From the NCBI GenBank assembly GCA_964036155.1, contig OZ038422.1, forward strand, positions 49,809,201 through 49,873,200: a DNA stretch of 64,000 bases, given 5' to 3'. This document shows positions 1 through 13,557 of this stretch, one piece after another (position 1 is the stretch's first letter; each line of letters opens with the position of its first letter). Made by a program: the position numbers and the translations under genes. This DNA comes from Diploscapter coronatus (Eukaryota > Nematoda > Chromadorea > Rhabditida > Rhabditidae). The notes beneath the pieces were generated by a model. The model was given only the letters and a program-made list of their open reading frames with translations, did no database searches and was not told the origin of the DNA.

Positions 1-1594
1 TGTGAAGATCAGGCTTTTATATTTGGAATTCTTCGCATTTTTTAATCTAATTTGGAATTTTTAGAAAAATTCGAAATTTTAATTTCATATCTCTAAGATT
101 TGTCGTAAGTTTTCGGATATACAGGTTCTGAATCTGAAATTCTCCAGGCTATTGTTGAATTCACCCAGTTTCTCTGCGAATAGCAGTTATATATCCGTCG
201 ATATCCTGGAAATCCTGCATTTATCCATTTCTCTCCTTAGCCCCACACACTTTCCCTTTCGCCTTGACTTTTCTAGGATTCAAATCTTTTCGTATTTTTT
301 TTTCGTCTTCTCCGAAGAAGAGCGTTTTTCGATTTCTTTGATTTTCTACTATTTCTCTAAAGCCCTGGGTTCTCTCAAAATCGTGCGTTATTTCCCTGGG
401 ATATTCGCGAGGCCTTGGTTGGGGCCTGTAAAACAGGCTGTAGGGATTTCGAAAATAGCGTGGATTTCGAGGAGAGAGAAAAGACCCAGAAATGTGAATT
501 GCAGGGGCGTATTTCTGCATTCAGATTCGACGCGGAGAAACTAATTTTAGTCGTTGCGTCCTAAAATGACCACCCCCCAGACCTGTCTTTATATTAAGAA
601 GCTTCAACTCCCATTTTATCCCTCCTTTTTGGGATTCTAAATCCAGTTCTGTGGCGTGCATAAATAGAAATTCAGCTTCTATTTATTTTTGCTTGTATTT
701 ATTTATTTTGAATGCATATTATATCGCAGTCTAGCGAGTGTCTGAACTTCGAGACATTTAGCATTTTCATTTCGCTTTTATTTTTTAAATTATACACTTT
801 ATCTGAATAATTCGAATTTAATTTCATAGGGTCTCAAATCAAATTTAATCGGAATAGTAAATATCTTATCTGATTTTAGCATCATAAAATTTTACGTCAA
901 AAATTATTTTCGATCTAAAATATTTGCAATCGTCTCGTATTTTGGAGGGGATTTTTGGGATAACCGGGTGATTTCCAGTGACTGGTCGCATGGCCGACTT
1001 TAGACCGCAATTATATTTTTGTCCTGCGCCTTTTCTCTCGCTTCGCTCTCCGAAATTCGCGTTTTGACCTACTTTTAACGCGTTTTTCACCCAGAAAAGT
1101 GCCAGTCCGAGCGGGGTAGGGGTGATTTTTGACGATCACCAAAAAATCGCGCAGCCTATCCCAGCCTGTTTTCAAGTATCCATCTTAATCGTTTCAAGAG
1201 ATTTCGAATTGAAAAGGATTTTTTCAATCGCGAATTTTTGCAGCGGCGGCGATCTCGAATTTTATTCGACAGAAAATCTTCAATCCATTCATTTGAAAAT
1301 CCTTTAATCGCTCTAGAAATGAAATGCAATGAAATATCCTTGACTTATATACATTTCTAGTTCTTTTACGTCTTTATATTTGGAAGTTATAGATGGGAGA
1401 TCGAAATAATTCAAGAGAGATCGCAGAGGAAAGAATAAGACTACTGTTCTAAATTCAGTTGACCTAGAATTGAATTGACGGAGACACTACAACGTGATTT
1501 CCCATTATTCTCATTTCCTTCAATCAAATCAGCCCCATTCGTCGATTTACCCTCTTATTTTCAACATCCGGGTGTATGGAATCCTTATTTTCAG
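1..1594. other. Intergenic sequence before first gene
   Basis: No gene is supported here. Open frames such as 152-544 (+) and 221-520 (-) are low-complexity, overlap each other and show no domain, codon pattern or splice context. The right end, 1585-1594, reads as a T-rich run ending in CAG. It is a good trans-splice acceptor for the downstream gene, whose ATG lies 16 bp further on. Confidence 0.5.
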
Positions 1595-1610
1595 GAATCA
1601 AATTCTTCTG

Positions 1611-3696
1611 ATGGCGGCTGCAACCCAAGTTCCGCCCACTCAAATCCATCAACCTCGGTCCGGACTCGCCCCCGCACCAAATGTACCGAATCCAAGAAAT
1701 GCCGGAAGAAAGAAGTCTAATCCGGTAAATCCTAATTTATCCTAAAAATTGGAACGAAATTTTAAGGTCTGGGAATTTTTCACGGACTTAAGAGGTCATG
1801 GTTTGGCGGGAGTACGATGCAGATTTTGCCATTGGGTCACAAACGATCGAAGTCCTACTACGATGAAGTTTCATCTGAAGAGGAAACATGACACCGGTAC
1901 TAAATTACATAACTTGAATTTATTGATGCGATGTTTTTTAATTGACGTTAATTTCTAAGATGATGGCTATCGTGCTCGCACGCTAGTTCAGCCAACAATT
2001 TTATTTACACCTAATTCGCATAACAATCAAGAACGCAGTTGTGTCTACGAAATAGATTAGTAAAAAATACTATTGTTAGAGATTCCTTATATAGGCGACT
2101 ATTGGGGTTTTTGGAAAGGTTTGATCCAAAGGTCCGTAGAATTCAGGGGATAGGAATACAAAGCATCGCTGAATTGATTTCTGATTTTCGTTGCATTGGC
2201 ACTATTGAGATCATTGACGACAATTGCGGGAATTCGAGAATAATATCTGTTGAACTGATCAAATTATGAAATATAAAAAGTCGCTAAACTGCAAAGCTGA
2301 TCGCGACAATGACATTATTTTCAACATGCACATTTTTTAAATATAGTGAAATAATTAATTTTAGGACCCGGTGGTTTATGGGCTATTTGTGAGGAGAAGA
2401 TTAACTCTCAGGCACCGGCAAATTACGGTCCTAGAATGAAGAAGATTTCGGGTATTTTCTTAAATACTAAAGCTCATGAAGATCATCTTTTTCCAGAGGA
2501 CAATGGTAATGGAGCGAACATGTTTCTGAAGGTGCTAAATCAACAGTCACTTTGCCAACCCTTCAGTCCATTTTCTATGAACTCATCGGACACTAAAACT
2601 GAGGGTAATTAAATTGATTAATTATGGTAATTAAACCTAATTTAATTAGCATAGTTAAATCTGACCTAATTAGGGTAATGATTCTAATTGGATAATTTTA
2701 GTTTCGAGCCAGGATGACTTTATCAACTCGCTTATTCAACAAGCAACTAACATGTCCAATTTGGCCAGCATCTGGAATAACTTGCCCAAAAATGTTAGCC
2801 ATTGGGATATTTGAAATCCACAGATATTCAACAATATGTTGGCTTATAGGAATCGAGTTCTTCATCGCAAGAGAATGACGCCACGATTTGTTTGACAAAT
2901 TCCCTCTTTTTGGATAAATTGAATGAGAATTTGGTAGGAAGTTTCGAAATTAAACTAAAGCTTTCTTGAAGTTAAATTAGATGAAATTAAAACTAATCGA
3001 GGCTTATTAAAGCTGGCATAAATCTTTTTTTTTCAAATTGACTGAATTTACTCAAAATTAATTGAAGTTAATTTGGATTAATTTGGAGTTTAGATAAATT
3101 TAAAACATATGAGACAAACTTGAAGTTCGAAGTTTCAGAAAGAAGAGGACGGAAGTTCGTCATCTGTTTCTGGAGTGGTTCCAACTCCATCGAACGACTT
3201 CCACCTGAGCGATGGATCGAGCATAGCCGCTCTGTTGCAGGTAAATCGGAATATTAAGTACTTTAAAAAAAAATTTTTTTAATTTTTAGATAGCCTCAGA
3301 TTCGGACCTAACCTTCACATTTAATTCGAGGAGGAGTGGCGAATATTGCTTTGAGGCGAATAAGAAAAATGTAAAATATTAAAATTTTTACAATCTGAAA
3401 ACGTTATCTCATTAAAAATATATTTTAAAAATAATTGTCTCTATTATATTATCCCCTATTCGATTTTTTTATTTTCTATGTAGAGATGTATCTATTTTTC
3501 TTAATAGTATTTTTTTAGATTTTTAGAATTTTAATTTCAGGGCCGAATGGTGGTATTTTGCGATCTCGGAAATGAAATTCGAGTGGCGCATGTCTCTGGT
3601 GGAGACGAGATTTTCGTGGAAACCTGGAGGAAATCGGATTGGGCCCAGTTTTCCTGGGCCGTTCGTGGGGCCTGCCTGCATTTTCTCAAACAATAA
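1611..3696 (+). CDS. BED-type zinc finger protein
   Basis: Nine exons join in frame into about 317 residues: 1611-1724, 1767-1896, 2365-2451, 2497-2604, 2702-2793, 2850-2933, 3139-3240, 3290-3370, 3541-3696. Exon 2 holds a BED finger: a VWEFF start, then CRFC, then a HLKRKH end, the C-x2-C...H-x4-H spacing of the family. BED fingers bind DNA, so a nuclear transcription or chromatin role is likely. The middle is Ser/Asn/Gln-rich and probably disordered. The last exon is a compact Trp-rich block (WRKSDWAQFSWAVRG) with no family I can name. The start was chosen because an acceptor-like TTTTCAG ends at 1594, just upstream of ATG 1611; the in-frame ATG at 1494 lies before it. The intron at 2794-2849 has a weak GTTAGC donor and is the least certain join. 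The family includes worm DPY-20 and BED proteins, but orthology is not shown. Confidence 0.8.
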
Positions 3697-4650
3697 AACT
3701 GATCTTCGCGAGACGTCATGATGTCATCATTTTACGTTTTAAATGACGTCACTTTTAATAATAAGTATCCATTTCACCTATCAATAGTCAAAATATTCCC
3801 AAATATTATTGAGTCTTTCCTTGACATTTCCATACATATCTTAGGACCTATAGAATATATGTACTGTAGAAAATGTTCAATCTTTCAAACTGTGAATCTC
3901 ACTTAAATTTATCACATCTTGCCTTGTTTTCACGCCTCAAGGGTTACTATATCTTTCAAAATTCACTTACTGTATTTAAAATTAAAATATCGACGAATAT
4001 ACCATCATTTATAAAGACATCCTAAGTGGGTATGATCTCATTTCTATATTTTATGAAACTCGATTTTAATAAACATGCTGAAACAGAATGGATAAGTAAA
4101 AAAATCAGAAATACAATCCATAAGAATAGTGTATCCGTGAAATTCAAATATGTGGAAAATTATTACTAAAACTAGATTCGTTATTATTTCCTGGAAAATA
4201 GTTGAAGACGAGAAAACGAAATATAGAATCAAGAATGAAATAGATAAGAATTTGTACTATGATTAGTAACTAAGCTAGAAATATCAACACTTTAGCGAGC
4301 GCCTGAAACATAGTGGCATTATTGAAATTGCGCAAATATTATTTTAATCTATGAAATATCGTATGAGCTTAGCACACTTCAGTATCAATTCTCAATACAA
4401 TTACTTTAGACATCAATTATCTTGCTATAAAATCTACACAACTTTGGAGTAATTTAAATGACAAATCATGCTTGGGAATCGATTTTAGTCTGATAAAAAT
4501 TGCAACGCATAAATTTAGTGGTTTCATTCTCCTTTCTCCAGTGATCAGTTTCAAACTCATTAATTCCAGACTTTCTCATTCAATCAATACTCGTCTACTG
4601 TTTCCATTTTGAAATAATACTATGGTGATTGTTTAGGTCTCTTAACAAAG
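3697..4650. other. Intergenic, nothing recognised
   Basis: AT-rich spacer between the BED gene and the Kelch gene. Short open frames on both strands have no domain or splice context. A TTTAG at about 4632-4636 could be the trans-splice acceptor for the next gene. Confidence 0.4.
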
Positions 4651-5956
4651 ATGCTGGCCAATTTACCAGTCGAAATTATATTGTTGATCTGCGAATATCC
4701 CGAATCCAAAGATCTGGGACAATTGGCCCGGACTAATAAACGGATGATGCAAATAATCAAGAAATATCTGCCGATGGCGCTCGAGAGGAGAATTTTATTC
4801 TATCGTAAGAAATTATGTTAAAAGCTAAGTAAGAGACTTTAAAACGATTTGTAATAATTTAGTTCATTGTCGAAATATTGATAAATTTGAAGGAAAAATA
4901 TGCTTGTTCAATCCATATACCTACTCAGTAGAAAAGATTGCACAATTTCATAATTATTATCGGCCATATCAATTAGCAACTACACAGAATAAAGTGAGTT
5001 CTTATGTTCATTATTTAGAATAATTTCTTAGGCTTCAGGTTTTTGGAATTAACGACGAATATAAATCATTTGAAATATATGACTTGGCTACTCGACAAAT
5101 TTCAAGAGGTCTTATCAACAAATCCAGGAATGATCGATTCAAAGAATTTTACAGGTCCAGATCCTCCTGAATGGCGTAAATATGCATCTGTGGCTTATTT
5201 CAAAGACAAATTGTATTATTTGGGTGGGTATATTCCTAAAACATGGAAAGATACGAATCGAGTTGATGTAAGAAGATTGAATGAAAGTTCATGAAATAAT
5301 TTATTCAGGTTTTAATAGATGGAGAATGGCAAACAGGACCTGCTTTTCGTTTTTCAGTTATATTTTCTCAAACAACAACATGCAATGGAATTTTATACGG
5401 TCACATTATAGCATATTCATTATTGTAATTATGGATATTCAGTTATTGATGGCTGTATAAGTAGAAAGATATATCGATTATCAGACGATGAACGGGAATG
5501 GGTTGAAGTCGGAAAGCTTCCAACAATACAGCGTTCATTCGGAGTTGCATCGCTGAATGGAAGAATTTACATAGCTGGAGGATGGAAGTCGTTAATTTTG
5601 TATGATAAATAACGTATCATTATATATTTAGTTATCCTAATACATTGAAATCCTGTCTGTGTTTTGACCCCTTAGCTCCAGTTGACAGTCGAATTTCTCG
5701 AATCGCTGATATGAGTTATGCAAGAAAGCAACATTCGCTCATTGTCGTTAACGGGAAATTGTATGCCATTGGAGGGTGAGCTAAGATTCTGCATATCTTT
5801 ATACGAAATATTTATTAAATTAGATTTCGAAAAAATTACTGGAAAAAGTTTTGTAATTCAATCGAGGAATACGATCCACAAACGAATGAATGGCGAGAAA
5901 TAGGAATATTGAGAAACATGTCTGCGACTAGCAAGGGTAGCTGTCTTCTCAGTTAA
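4651..5956 (+). CDS. F-box and Kelch-repeat protein
   Basis: Eight exons give about 327 residues: 4651-4804, 4863-4993, 5039-5108, 5155-5267, 5309-5399, 5443-5590, 5632-5775, 5824-5956. The first 45 residues (MLANLPVEIILLICEY...LARTNKRM) fit an F-box, the module that docks SKP1 in SCF ubiquitin ligases. The rest carries Kelch-type blades ending in Gly-Gly (YLGGY, YIAGG, YAIGG) and conserved Trp residues (EWVEVGKLP, EWREIGIL), which would form a substrate-binding beta-propeller. The likely role is a cytoplasmic or nuclear SCF substrate adaptor. About four to five blades are visible, fewer than the usual six, so blades may be degenerate. The intron at 5109-5154 is only 46 bp, but without it the frame hits a stop. 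Confidence 0.8.
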
Positions 5957-7412
5957 ATGCATATTCGAATTTATATACAAGACTATAGTACAGTGGTAAG
6001 ATTCTTCCCTCCGAAGAGGAAGGAACCTTTAGTTCGATATTCCATCTCTACTTGTTATTTATTATATTCAAATTGGAGAAAATTTTGTATTGGGTATTAG
6101 TTGTAAATTGGAGTGACTTTCACGTTTGGAGTATTTCCCAGTCGTCTACAATAAAATAAAGCTTGTTGATATGATTATCATTAACTTCATCTAAAATTAT
6201 TCCTTCAATAAAAATTGTGAAGTAGTAATTATTCAATGCGCATGATACAGACAACTCTCGAAGACATCCAAAAGTGACGAGGGTAATTGTAACTAAAATA
6301 TTCTTTAAAATGTTTTATTTCAAAAACTCTGTAACCAAATCTAATATTTATTTTGTAGAAATTCCAAAGTAAATGTTTCAAAATATATAGCAGGAATAGT
6401 TAGTCGATTTCTTGTGAACATTTATTGTTGACATTCCGCACTCAGTTTGATTGCACGCCTCGTGAGTGCATTTTTATTCCGGCGTGTTATACATAGTTTT
6501 GAAATCCTTAACAGGGGCAAAATCGTATTGTTTTAGTTTTTTTTTTTATTTTCTAAAAACTTAGAATTTAGGGTGAAAAACTGTCGAAAATAGTTTTAAA
6601 AAATTGATTTTATGCTAACTTCGACAATCTTCTAAAGTCAACATTTTCTGGAATCATTTTTTTTAAATCTCCATAGATCTCCATAGTTGAGTTGTGTAAT
6701 TGGTATGAAAAGTTTTTTTAAAGGGTGACTACATTCTTATATAGTGAGATAACATATTTAAAGGAAAATATAAAACAAAGATCATACCATAAGTTAGAAT
6801 AGTCGAAATCTGAAAAAAGAAGCAAACTGTGATTAATAAATAAATATATATTTGAGAGAGAAAATGTGTAGATTCGCCAAAGTACGATTAGCATAATTGA
6901 CTAATTAACACTCGTAGATAATCATAACGCTCTGAAATAATGATTTTCGTTTAGCACCATGATGAAATCCAGCCCTGAAATCTGTAGTTTGTAATGCTTT
7001 CTTGTAAAAACGTAATATCGAAATTCTTAAAATTAGGGCATTTTAAATGCAGGAACATAAAAAATTAGCATCAACTTCCATTTTGCTATGTTATGTTTTT
7101 CCAGATGATCTTCTATAGAAAAATAGTCGTTGTCAAGTAAGAATGAGATATATTTTGAAACTGAAAACATTTCAGTCCGTTTTGGAATTGTATGCTTAAG
7201 TATAGATCTTAAGAAGTGCTGCATTTTCTGAACGATGATTTGTGGGCCGGCTTTTTGCATTTGAATATGCGCATCCCGGGGCAACAAAAGAAATTCGGGA
7301 CCATGTTTGGGGCTCAGTCACAAAAAGAAGAATCGGCACGACAAACAGTCCTATCTGAGAATTCCGATTTCAGACCGATCGATTCATCGGCCAGATTTCC
7401 AACTCAACTACG
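5957..7412. other. Intergenic; a tRNA-like stretch only
   Basis: No gene is supported. At about 5981-6059 there is a D-loop-like AGTACAGTGGTA and a T-loop-like TTCGATA, but the arms do not fold into a proper cloverleaf. The open frames at 7033-7287 (-) and 7216-7416 (+) overlap each other and have no domain. Confidence 0.4.
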
Positions 7413-7937
7413 ATGAATTCCTTTATCAACATTTTCATCCTAGCCTTATCATTTATGACTTTGTCAGGTATGCTTTTAGTTGGTAATTAAATTACAGTAA
7501 TCCTTAATTTTAAATTTCAGAAGCCCTAAATTGCAACGTGTTGAATTCGATTCCCGGAATTTTCACTCAACCATGCCCGGGACACGTCAACCAGTGCATG
7601 AAATTCGTTTGTGAAACGAATGGAGGTTAGAAAAATGATTAAAAAATAAATTTTGGGGCAGAAATGAAACATTTTAGGCTAGAATAATTCGTTTTTAGGC
7701 CAGAACATCGTGAAAGGTTGCAACGATCCGGGTGACCCACGGACGTCTTGTACAGTGTTACAGGTGTTTTAATCTTTAGATTTCGAAAAAAAATTTTGAA
7801 TTTAGCAAAATTGCCAGTCGCAGAGTGGCCAGGGCCAGTGCTACACTTGCAATTATGAATACTGTAACGAATCTCCTCGAACAAGCATCTTTATTCTATC
7901 AATTTTCGCACTCGTGACTTCTTATCTCCTATTGTAA
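7413..7937 (+). CDS. Ly6/uPAR-like GPI-anchored protein
   Basis: Four exons (7413-7467, 7521-7625, 7699-7763, 7806-7937) give about 118 residues. Residues 1-18 are a signal peptide (MNSFINIFILALSFMTLS). The mature part has about ten Cys and ends in a CxxxYCN motif, which closes the three-finger Ly6/uPAR fold. A hydrophobic tail (SIFALVTSYLLL) then ends the protein, as in GPI-anchor signals. The expected location is the outer face of the plasma membrane. Ly6 proteins often modulate receptors or channels, but no partner can be inferred here. All three intron phases agree. Two more Ly6-like genes lie in this window. Confidence 0.78.
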
Positions 7938-9798
7938 ATTTTTTATCGATAATTCTCCATTATCTCAAAATGTGGATCTCAATTTTCCAGTTATGGGAAA
8001 TATATCGGTTTGTTTTGAAATCTATTTATTTTCGTTTCGTTCCCAGGTGTAACGCTTAGTTACCGTTTCTATGCCATTTAAAATTGTTTGAAAAATTGAA
8101 TAGTTACATTTTAATTTGAAGATTTATTCATTATGCCTAAATAAATACGAATTTCTAGAAAACGATATGACTTTCAACCTAATGAGTCAACAATATATAG
8201 CTCTTAATAGGCGAGAAAAATATGCCAGATGGGCGATTATTAAGCCAATTTAATGTGAAGAGCCATTATAGCGGAAATGCCAAGTTGTAAATGTCCTAAG
8301 CTTCATATTTTTCACTTTTAAGTTAATATTGTATCGGTACCTCCAAATGAATCAATATCGCTACTTCTCCCCTTTGCACTAATGCGTTGTACACACGCCT
8401 TATCAATCTTTATATGCTTTCTTCTTGCTCATTCCTTTACAAGGCATGTCCTTTTATAGAATGTTCCTAAATTCTGGAAGCAAAAGTGTTTCCCTATTCT
8501 CTGGGAATAAAATCCAATCATTGCGTCACATAATATATTGTGCGGATATTTTCTGTCGGAAATCCCATATTTGGCCAGATTTTGATTGATTCTTTCTCCC
8601 CCATTCAGAGAGTTGCGAATTTTCTCCCATTTCCCTGATTTATCTGACTGGTTTGTACAGTCGTTGTTCTTGGGCTCAATCAATTTTTCACAATTCCAGC
8701 CAGGGGCAGGTTACGAAAACTACATACACCAGCCGGTTTCTAATATAGTAGTTTTCACTAAAAATAAAAAAAATTCACACATTTTGAGCACATATTTCAT
8801 TCATGAGATTTTCTTATGCTACGAGTTCTCTTCTATATATATATATATAATGTGAGATCAAATATCATGTGTTATCAGGCTGAAATAGGAATTCTCCTTT
8901 TTTCCAGGTTTTACATAAACCATGATACACGGCACAAAATCCTCCTATTAAAATGTTTCTCTGACATTTGAATAAACTCCACATAAATATAAACTAGGCT
9001 TATACATTTCACTCTTTCAACTCATATTTCCGTAATAAAGGCCATCGTCCGGATTTACATCACAATTCATTATATGCCAGCCGGATTGCCCGTCTATGTT
9101 TAAGCATGGGCGCGGATTTTCATATCCCCTGGGGCCTATAAAATTGCTTTTCCAGGCCTATTTTGTGGAATCTTATTTTTCACATCTCTTCTTCGTCGTT
9201 ATTTGGGCCTAGATTATTCCAGGCGTGAGAAAATGATAATCTCTGCATCTTTTCTCTCTAATTTGATAATGTTATTTCCTTGTTTGTTTCTTTTTCTCTC
9301 CTCATTATCAATGCTCTCTCGCCGTTCATGCTCTAGCTTGTTGTGACCGCTCATTTGCCAGTTTCAGCTTCTGCCAGCTGCTGCTCTCTTTTTCTCTGCA
9401 CTCTCATTTTGTGTACTATTTCCAAATTTTCTCTATCTCTGATTCTCTCCATTGAGCTTCTCTCTCTATAAACCCTGCGTCTCTCTCAAATTCAGTGTTG
9501 TGTATCTCAACTTTTTCATCGTCATGCCATGCAAAATTGTGCCAATTCATCTATTTTCTCCATCTTTTTCTTCATAACGAATCAATTTAATGTACGCTTT
9601 CAATATCGATTTTCTATGCACATTTTCTCTTATAAAAGGAGCAAACTGACCAAAAATATCAATACTTCTTTTATAAATTTCATTAAATACCCTGAAACAT
9701 ATTTTTTAAGGTAAATTTTTTAGATTAAGCCGATTTTTTCGTGACCACATGGTCGCTGAACGACGTCAGGTCGTCAAATTCAGAATTCATCAGAAACC
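7938..9798. other. Intergenic, pyrimidine-rich
   Basis: No gene is supported. The stretch 9170-9520 is rich in TCTCTC runs, a common promoter texture in this window, and precedes fut-8. The frames at 8429-8683 (-) and 8586-8855 (+) overlap antisense and look random. Confidence 0.4.
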
Positions 9799-12700
9799 AT
9801 GCAGTGGTCGATGAAAAGTGCAGGTTTGTTAAGCTAAAAAATATCGTAATCCTTAATTTTATCACAGTGCTTTGTTTTCCCTTTCCCTGTTCGACGGAGC
9901 CTGACTAAAATTACATCAAAAACCGATATTTACAAATTTAATAGCGCATTTTAAAAAAAAAAAATCTAATCAGATACGATTGTCGAGAATATATATATAT
10001 TTTTTTTAGAATTTTCCCGTGAAATTTTTAAAAGTGATTCACAAGTAGAAAGTTATTTTCAAGTTTCTGAAAAACCGCCATCGGACAAGCCAAAGCACTG
10101 TGTTTATGCTGATTTTTAGCCTTGCTAGCTGCCCTATTATGGTTCCTCACCTTGCTCTACATCTCATCGCATTTATTTGGCATTCAAACAAAAGGTAAAA
10201 ATCTCCTAGAAATCAATATTTTATTGCGTCATCATATTTTAAAATTATGAACTTCTCAATTTCACTCATATCGATTTCATTTCGGAAAGGAAAGAAGGAA
10301 GGAAGGAGAAGCTAGAGTATTGATTTTCACATTGCTCTTATGTCATACTCTTGCATGCTAATATATGGAAGTGGATAGAGATGCAGAGAGGGGCATAATT
10401 TGCGTAACTCGTGCTCGGCGGTTAAGCGCTTCCGCTCGGATGCTAATTTTCAATAGTCGGCCAGATTTTGCCATTTGTTCTTTGAAAGGTTCTTCTTTTG
10501 CGAATGCGTCACTTAAGGCGAATGTGAATTATTGCCGAAACACGCCATATGTCGCTAAGAATCTTGAGAGAAAATCGATATTTAAGAGCATTAATTGTTA
10601 ATTACACATTAAAATATTATTTTAGCTTAAAATGTTAATCATATAGCATATAGTTTATTTTATTAGTGATCAGAATTAAATATGAGTTAGAAAGTTAATT
10701 TTAAAGTGCTAAAGATTGTTAGTGACCTAGTAAATATTAATTTTAAGCGTAATTTGGAAAAATGACGTTATTAAAATAATTCAGCGACTAGCGAAGACGA
10801 AGCGTGGCGCGAAGCGAACGAGGTTCTGAGGAATCTGAAGCGACAAAATGAAGAGTTGAAGAATCTGATAGAGACAGAGAGGAAGGAGCACGCTGAAAGA
10901 CATAAAGAAGAGCAGGAAAGTCGGAAAAAGTAGGTTTTAAATTAATTTATAATGACATACCTTAAATTAAATATACTTTTTAATAGTAACTATAAGTTAG
11001 TATAGAGTATGTATTCAATAACTTAGGGCATGTTTTATATCGACATATCTAAATTATTACATCTAACGTTTTAATTGTTTTAATAGTAAATACATTTATC
11101 TTAGAATTGAAGCATCGAATAATTTCGGCCATGTTTTATAACATAGAATATTGATTGTTTTGGATATATTTATATTTTAAGGCCTAAACCCAAAAAAATT
11201 CAAATTTTAGACTCCAAAACCAACTCGAAATCTACGCGAAAGATCATAACAATGAGCATCGTCAAGTTCCCGCACCAAAAGAGCTGCCTGAAAATTCGAA
11301 TATTCAACCAGCCCCTAGTAACAGCAACCTGCAGAAGTTCAGCAAAGACTATGAGATTACTAGGAGAAGACTACACTCGAATATTTGGGAGGTTAGATTT
11401 AATGAAGGAATATTTGTTCTAAATTACTAAGATTTAGATCTTTTATTACATCAAGAAACAATATAAAGAGCTGCCTCAGGACTTTGCACATTACTATAAT
11501 CATACGCAGAATCAGGTATTTAAATTTAATAATCTAAATTTATGTTAATTAGTAAAAGTAGCACGGCGAAAGCGAATGAAATAATTCGTGTGTGAATTCT
11601 GGAAGCACGAATTTCACTAACTTTTGTTGTACTACTTTTATTAATTATCTAAGTTCATTTTAAATATAATTGTTTTCAGTTATATTCATTATTGGGAGAC
11701 TCAGAAAGGCTATCCGAAGTCGACAACTCTGCTGAGTGGAGACAGGCTGAGCTTCAGAAGTTAACCGATTTAATTCAAAAGAAGATTGAAGAAATTCAAA
11801 ATCCTTCAGATTGCGCTAAATCTAGGTAAGAAGTTAAAACCGAGTATCATTACAATTGCGCCTTAATTCCAGAGCGCTGATCTGTAACTTGGATAAGGAG
11901 TGTGGTTTCGGGTGTCAGATGCACCATGTGGCGTACTGTTTCTTGACGGCTTTTGCTACTGGAAGAATGTTAGTTTTAAACAATGACGGAAAGTCTTGGA
12001 GGTCAGTTAGCTTTAAACTTAACTTCATAGCTTAAAGTTTAACCTCCAAACTTCAGATATTCTGCCAGAGGTTGGGTTGGTGCTTTCTTGCCCCTCACTA
12101 ACTGCTCTTACCAAGCTACAGTCGGGGTAATCAGCTTCATTTAATTATCCTAATTAACTATAATCGTCTTTAAGGATCTGAAAGTCAACGGGTTCAGTTT
12201 GGAGTCGAAAGATCGGGTTGTTAGTTTACCAATTGTGGATGGACTTCATAGAAAGTAGGTTTTCAGATGCAAATATATTTTATTTGAATTTCTACATTCA
12301 GGCCTGAATTTCTGCCTATGTCATTTCCGACGGATATATCTGAAAGGCTATTAACGCTACATTCAAACCCCCCTGTATTCTTCGTCAGTCAGGTACCCTA
12401 CCTTTATATTTTGCGGGCGTGGCCTAAAATTACTATTTAGTTTCTCTACCACATAATGCGTTCCAACAAGGAAATGGATGAAATCGTTGATCGGGCTGCG
12501 AAAAATATTTCCTTTGGAGATGGTAATGCTACCATGGTACCATTTGGTAATCAAGTTGCCATTTTAGGTCCCATCGTTGGTCTTCAAGTGAGGAGGACTG
12601 ATAAAGTCGGAACTGAAGCGCAGTTTCACTCGGTTGGCGAGTACATGGAGTGGGCGGAAATCTGGTTCAAGGTATCAGAAGTTACCAGAAAGGTTATTCA

Positions 12701-13557
12701 ACTCACTAAAAGTGGGATTTTAGGTCCAAGAACGAAAGACTGGAAAGCCCATCAAAAGACGAGTCTATGTGGCTACAGATGATCCTTCAGTGGTACCTGA
12801 GGCCAGGAAATTGTAGGAACTTGAATTTTATATAAAGGATGAAAAAGGATCTCAGATATCCCCAATACGTCGTATATGGGGATATTTCTATCGCTGATAC
12901 CGCCCAACTTGGGAAAAGGTATACGGACGCCTCTCTAACCGGGGTTGTTACGGATATTCAATTACTCAGTAAATGCGACTATTTGGTATGCACATTTTCT
13001 AGCCAGGTAATTTCAAATCAAAAACAACAAAAAAACACTACCTATTCTTCAAGTTTAGGTCTGTCGAATGGGGTTCGAATTGATGCAAGTTTTGAAGGGA
13101 GATGCTGGGGAGCTATTCCATTCCTTGGATGATCTGTACTATTATGGAGGGCAGCACGGTAACCTAATTTAACATTTTATATCTGAAAAGACTTTACTAT
13201 TCTAAAAAGGTATCATAAATATAGATAATGTCATTTAGCCCACGAACAAATAGCCGTCGAGGACCACGAGCCTGAATCCGACAAGGAAATCGAGCTGAAA
13301 ATTGGTGACGTCATTGGCGTTGCGGGGAACCACTGGGACGGTTTTTCGAAGGGAACAAACCGGAGAACAGGTAATATATTCCTAAAGATTTGAGTCTAAA
13401 TTTATCAGAAGTTATTTTGGAATACAAGTTTATTTAAATCGCAATTTTAAGTTTTAAATATGTCCATGATCATTTTTCAGGAAGACAGGGCCTTTACCCG
13501 TCGTACAAAGTCAAAGAAAAGTGGAGGATAGTCGATCTACCTGAGATCAAATTCTAA
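9799..13557 (+). CDS. fut-8: Alpha-1,6-fucosyltransferase (FUT8)
   Basis: Adds core fucose in alpha-1,6 linkage to the innermost GlcNAc of N-glycans, using GDP-fucose, in the Golgi lumen. Seventeen exons give about 584 residues, against 575 in human FUT8. They are 9799-9823, 10120-10194, 10785-10929, 11211-11391, 11438-11515, 11680-11825, 11873-12001, 12057-12126, 12175-12254, 12302-12392, 12441-12522, 12568-12671, 12724-12812, 12856-13006, 13059-13158, 13239-13370 and 13481-13557. Order: short cytoplasmic tail, one type II membrane anchor (about residues 9-30), coiled-coil stem, catalytic domain, SH3-like end. The donor-binding motif VGLQVRRTDKVGTEAQFH is intact, as are the CGFGCQMHHV, RVYVATDDPS, YLVCTFSSQV and GVAGNHWDG blocks. 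The SH3 part ends GLYPSYKVKEKW. The intron at 12523-12567 has no stop and is in frame, so a naive ORF reading would wrongly keep it. Confidence 0.96.

Noticed and set aside
152..544. 130-codon frame at the left edge
   Set aside because: Phe/Ser-rich text from T-rich DNA, overlapping an antisense frame of similar quality.
2039..2269. 76-codon frame in intron 2 of the BED gene
   Set aside because: Exons 2 and 3 of the BED gene join in phase without it, and it has no acceptor/donor pair in frame.
5981..6059. tRNA-like sequence with AGTACAGTGGTA and TTCGATA
   Set aside because: A 5 bp terminal pair and one long stem exist, but the anticodon loop would have nine bases and the T-arm does not pair. 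At best a decayed tRNA relic.
10365..10601. 78-codon frame in intron 2 of fut-8
   Set aside because: No similarity and no splice sites in phase with the FUT8 stem exons.
12523..12567. In-frame insertion in FUT8 before GPIVGLQVRRTDK
   Set aside because: It has a GT donor, a TTTTAG acceptor and no counterpart in the family, so it was treated as a 45 bp stop-free intron.
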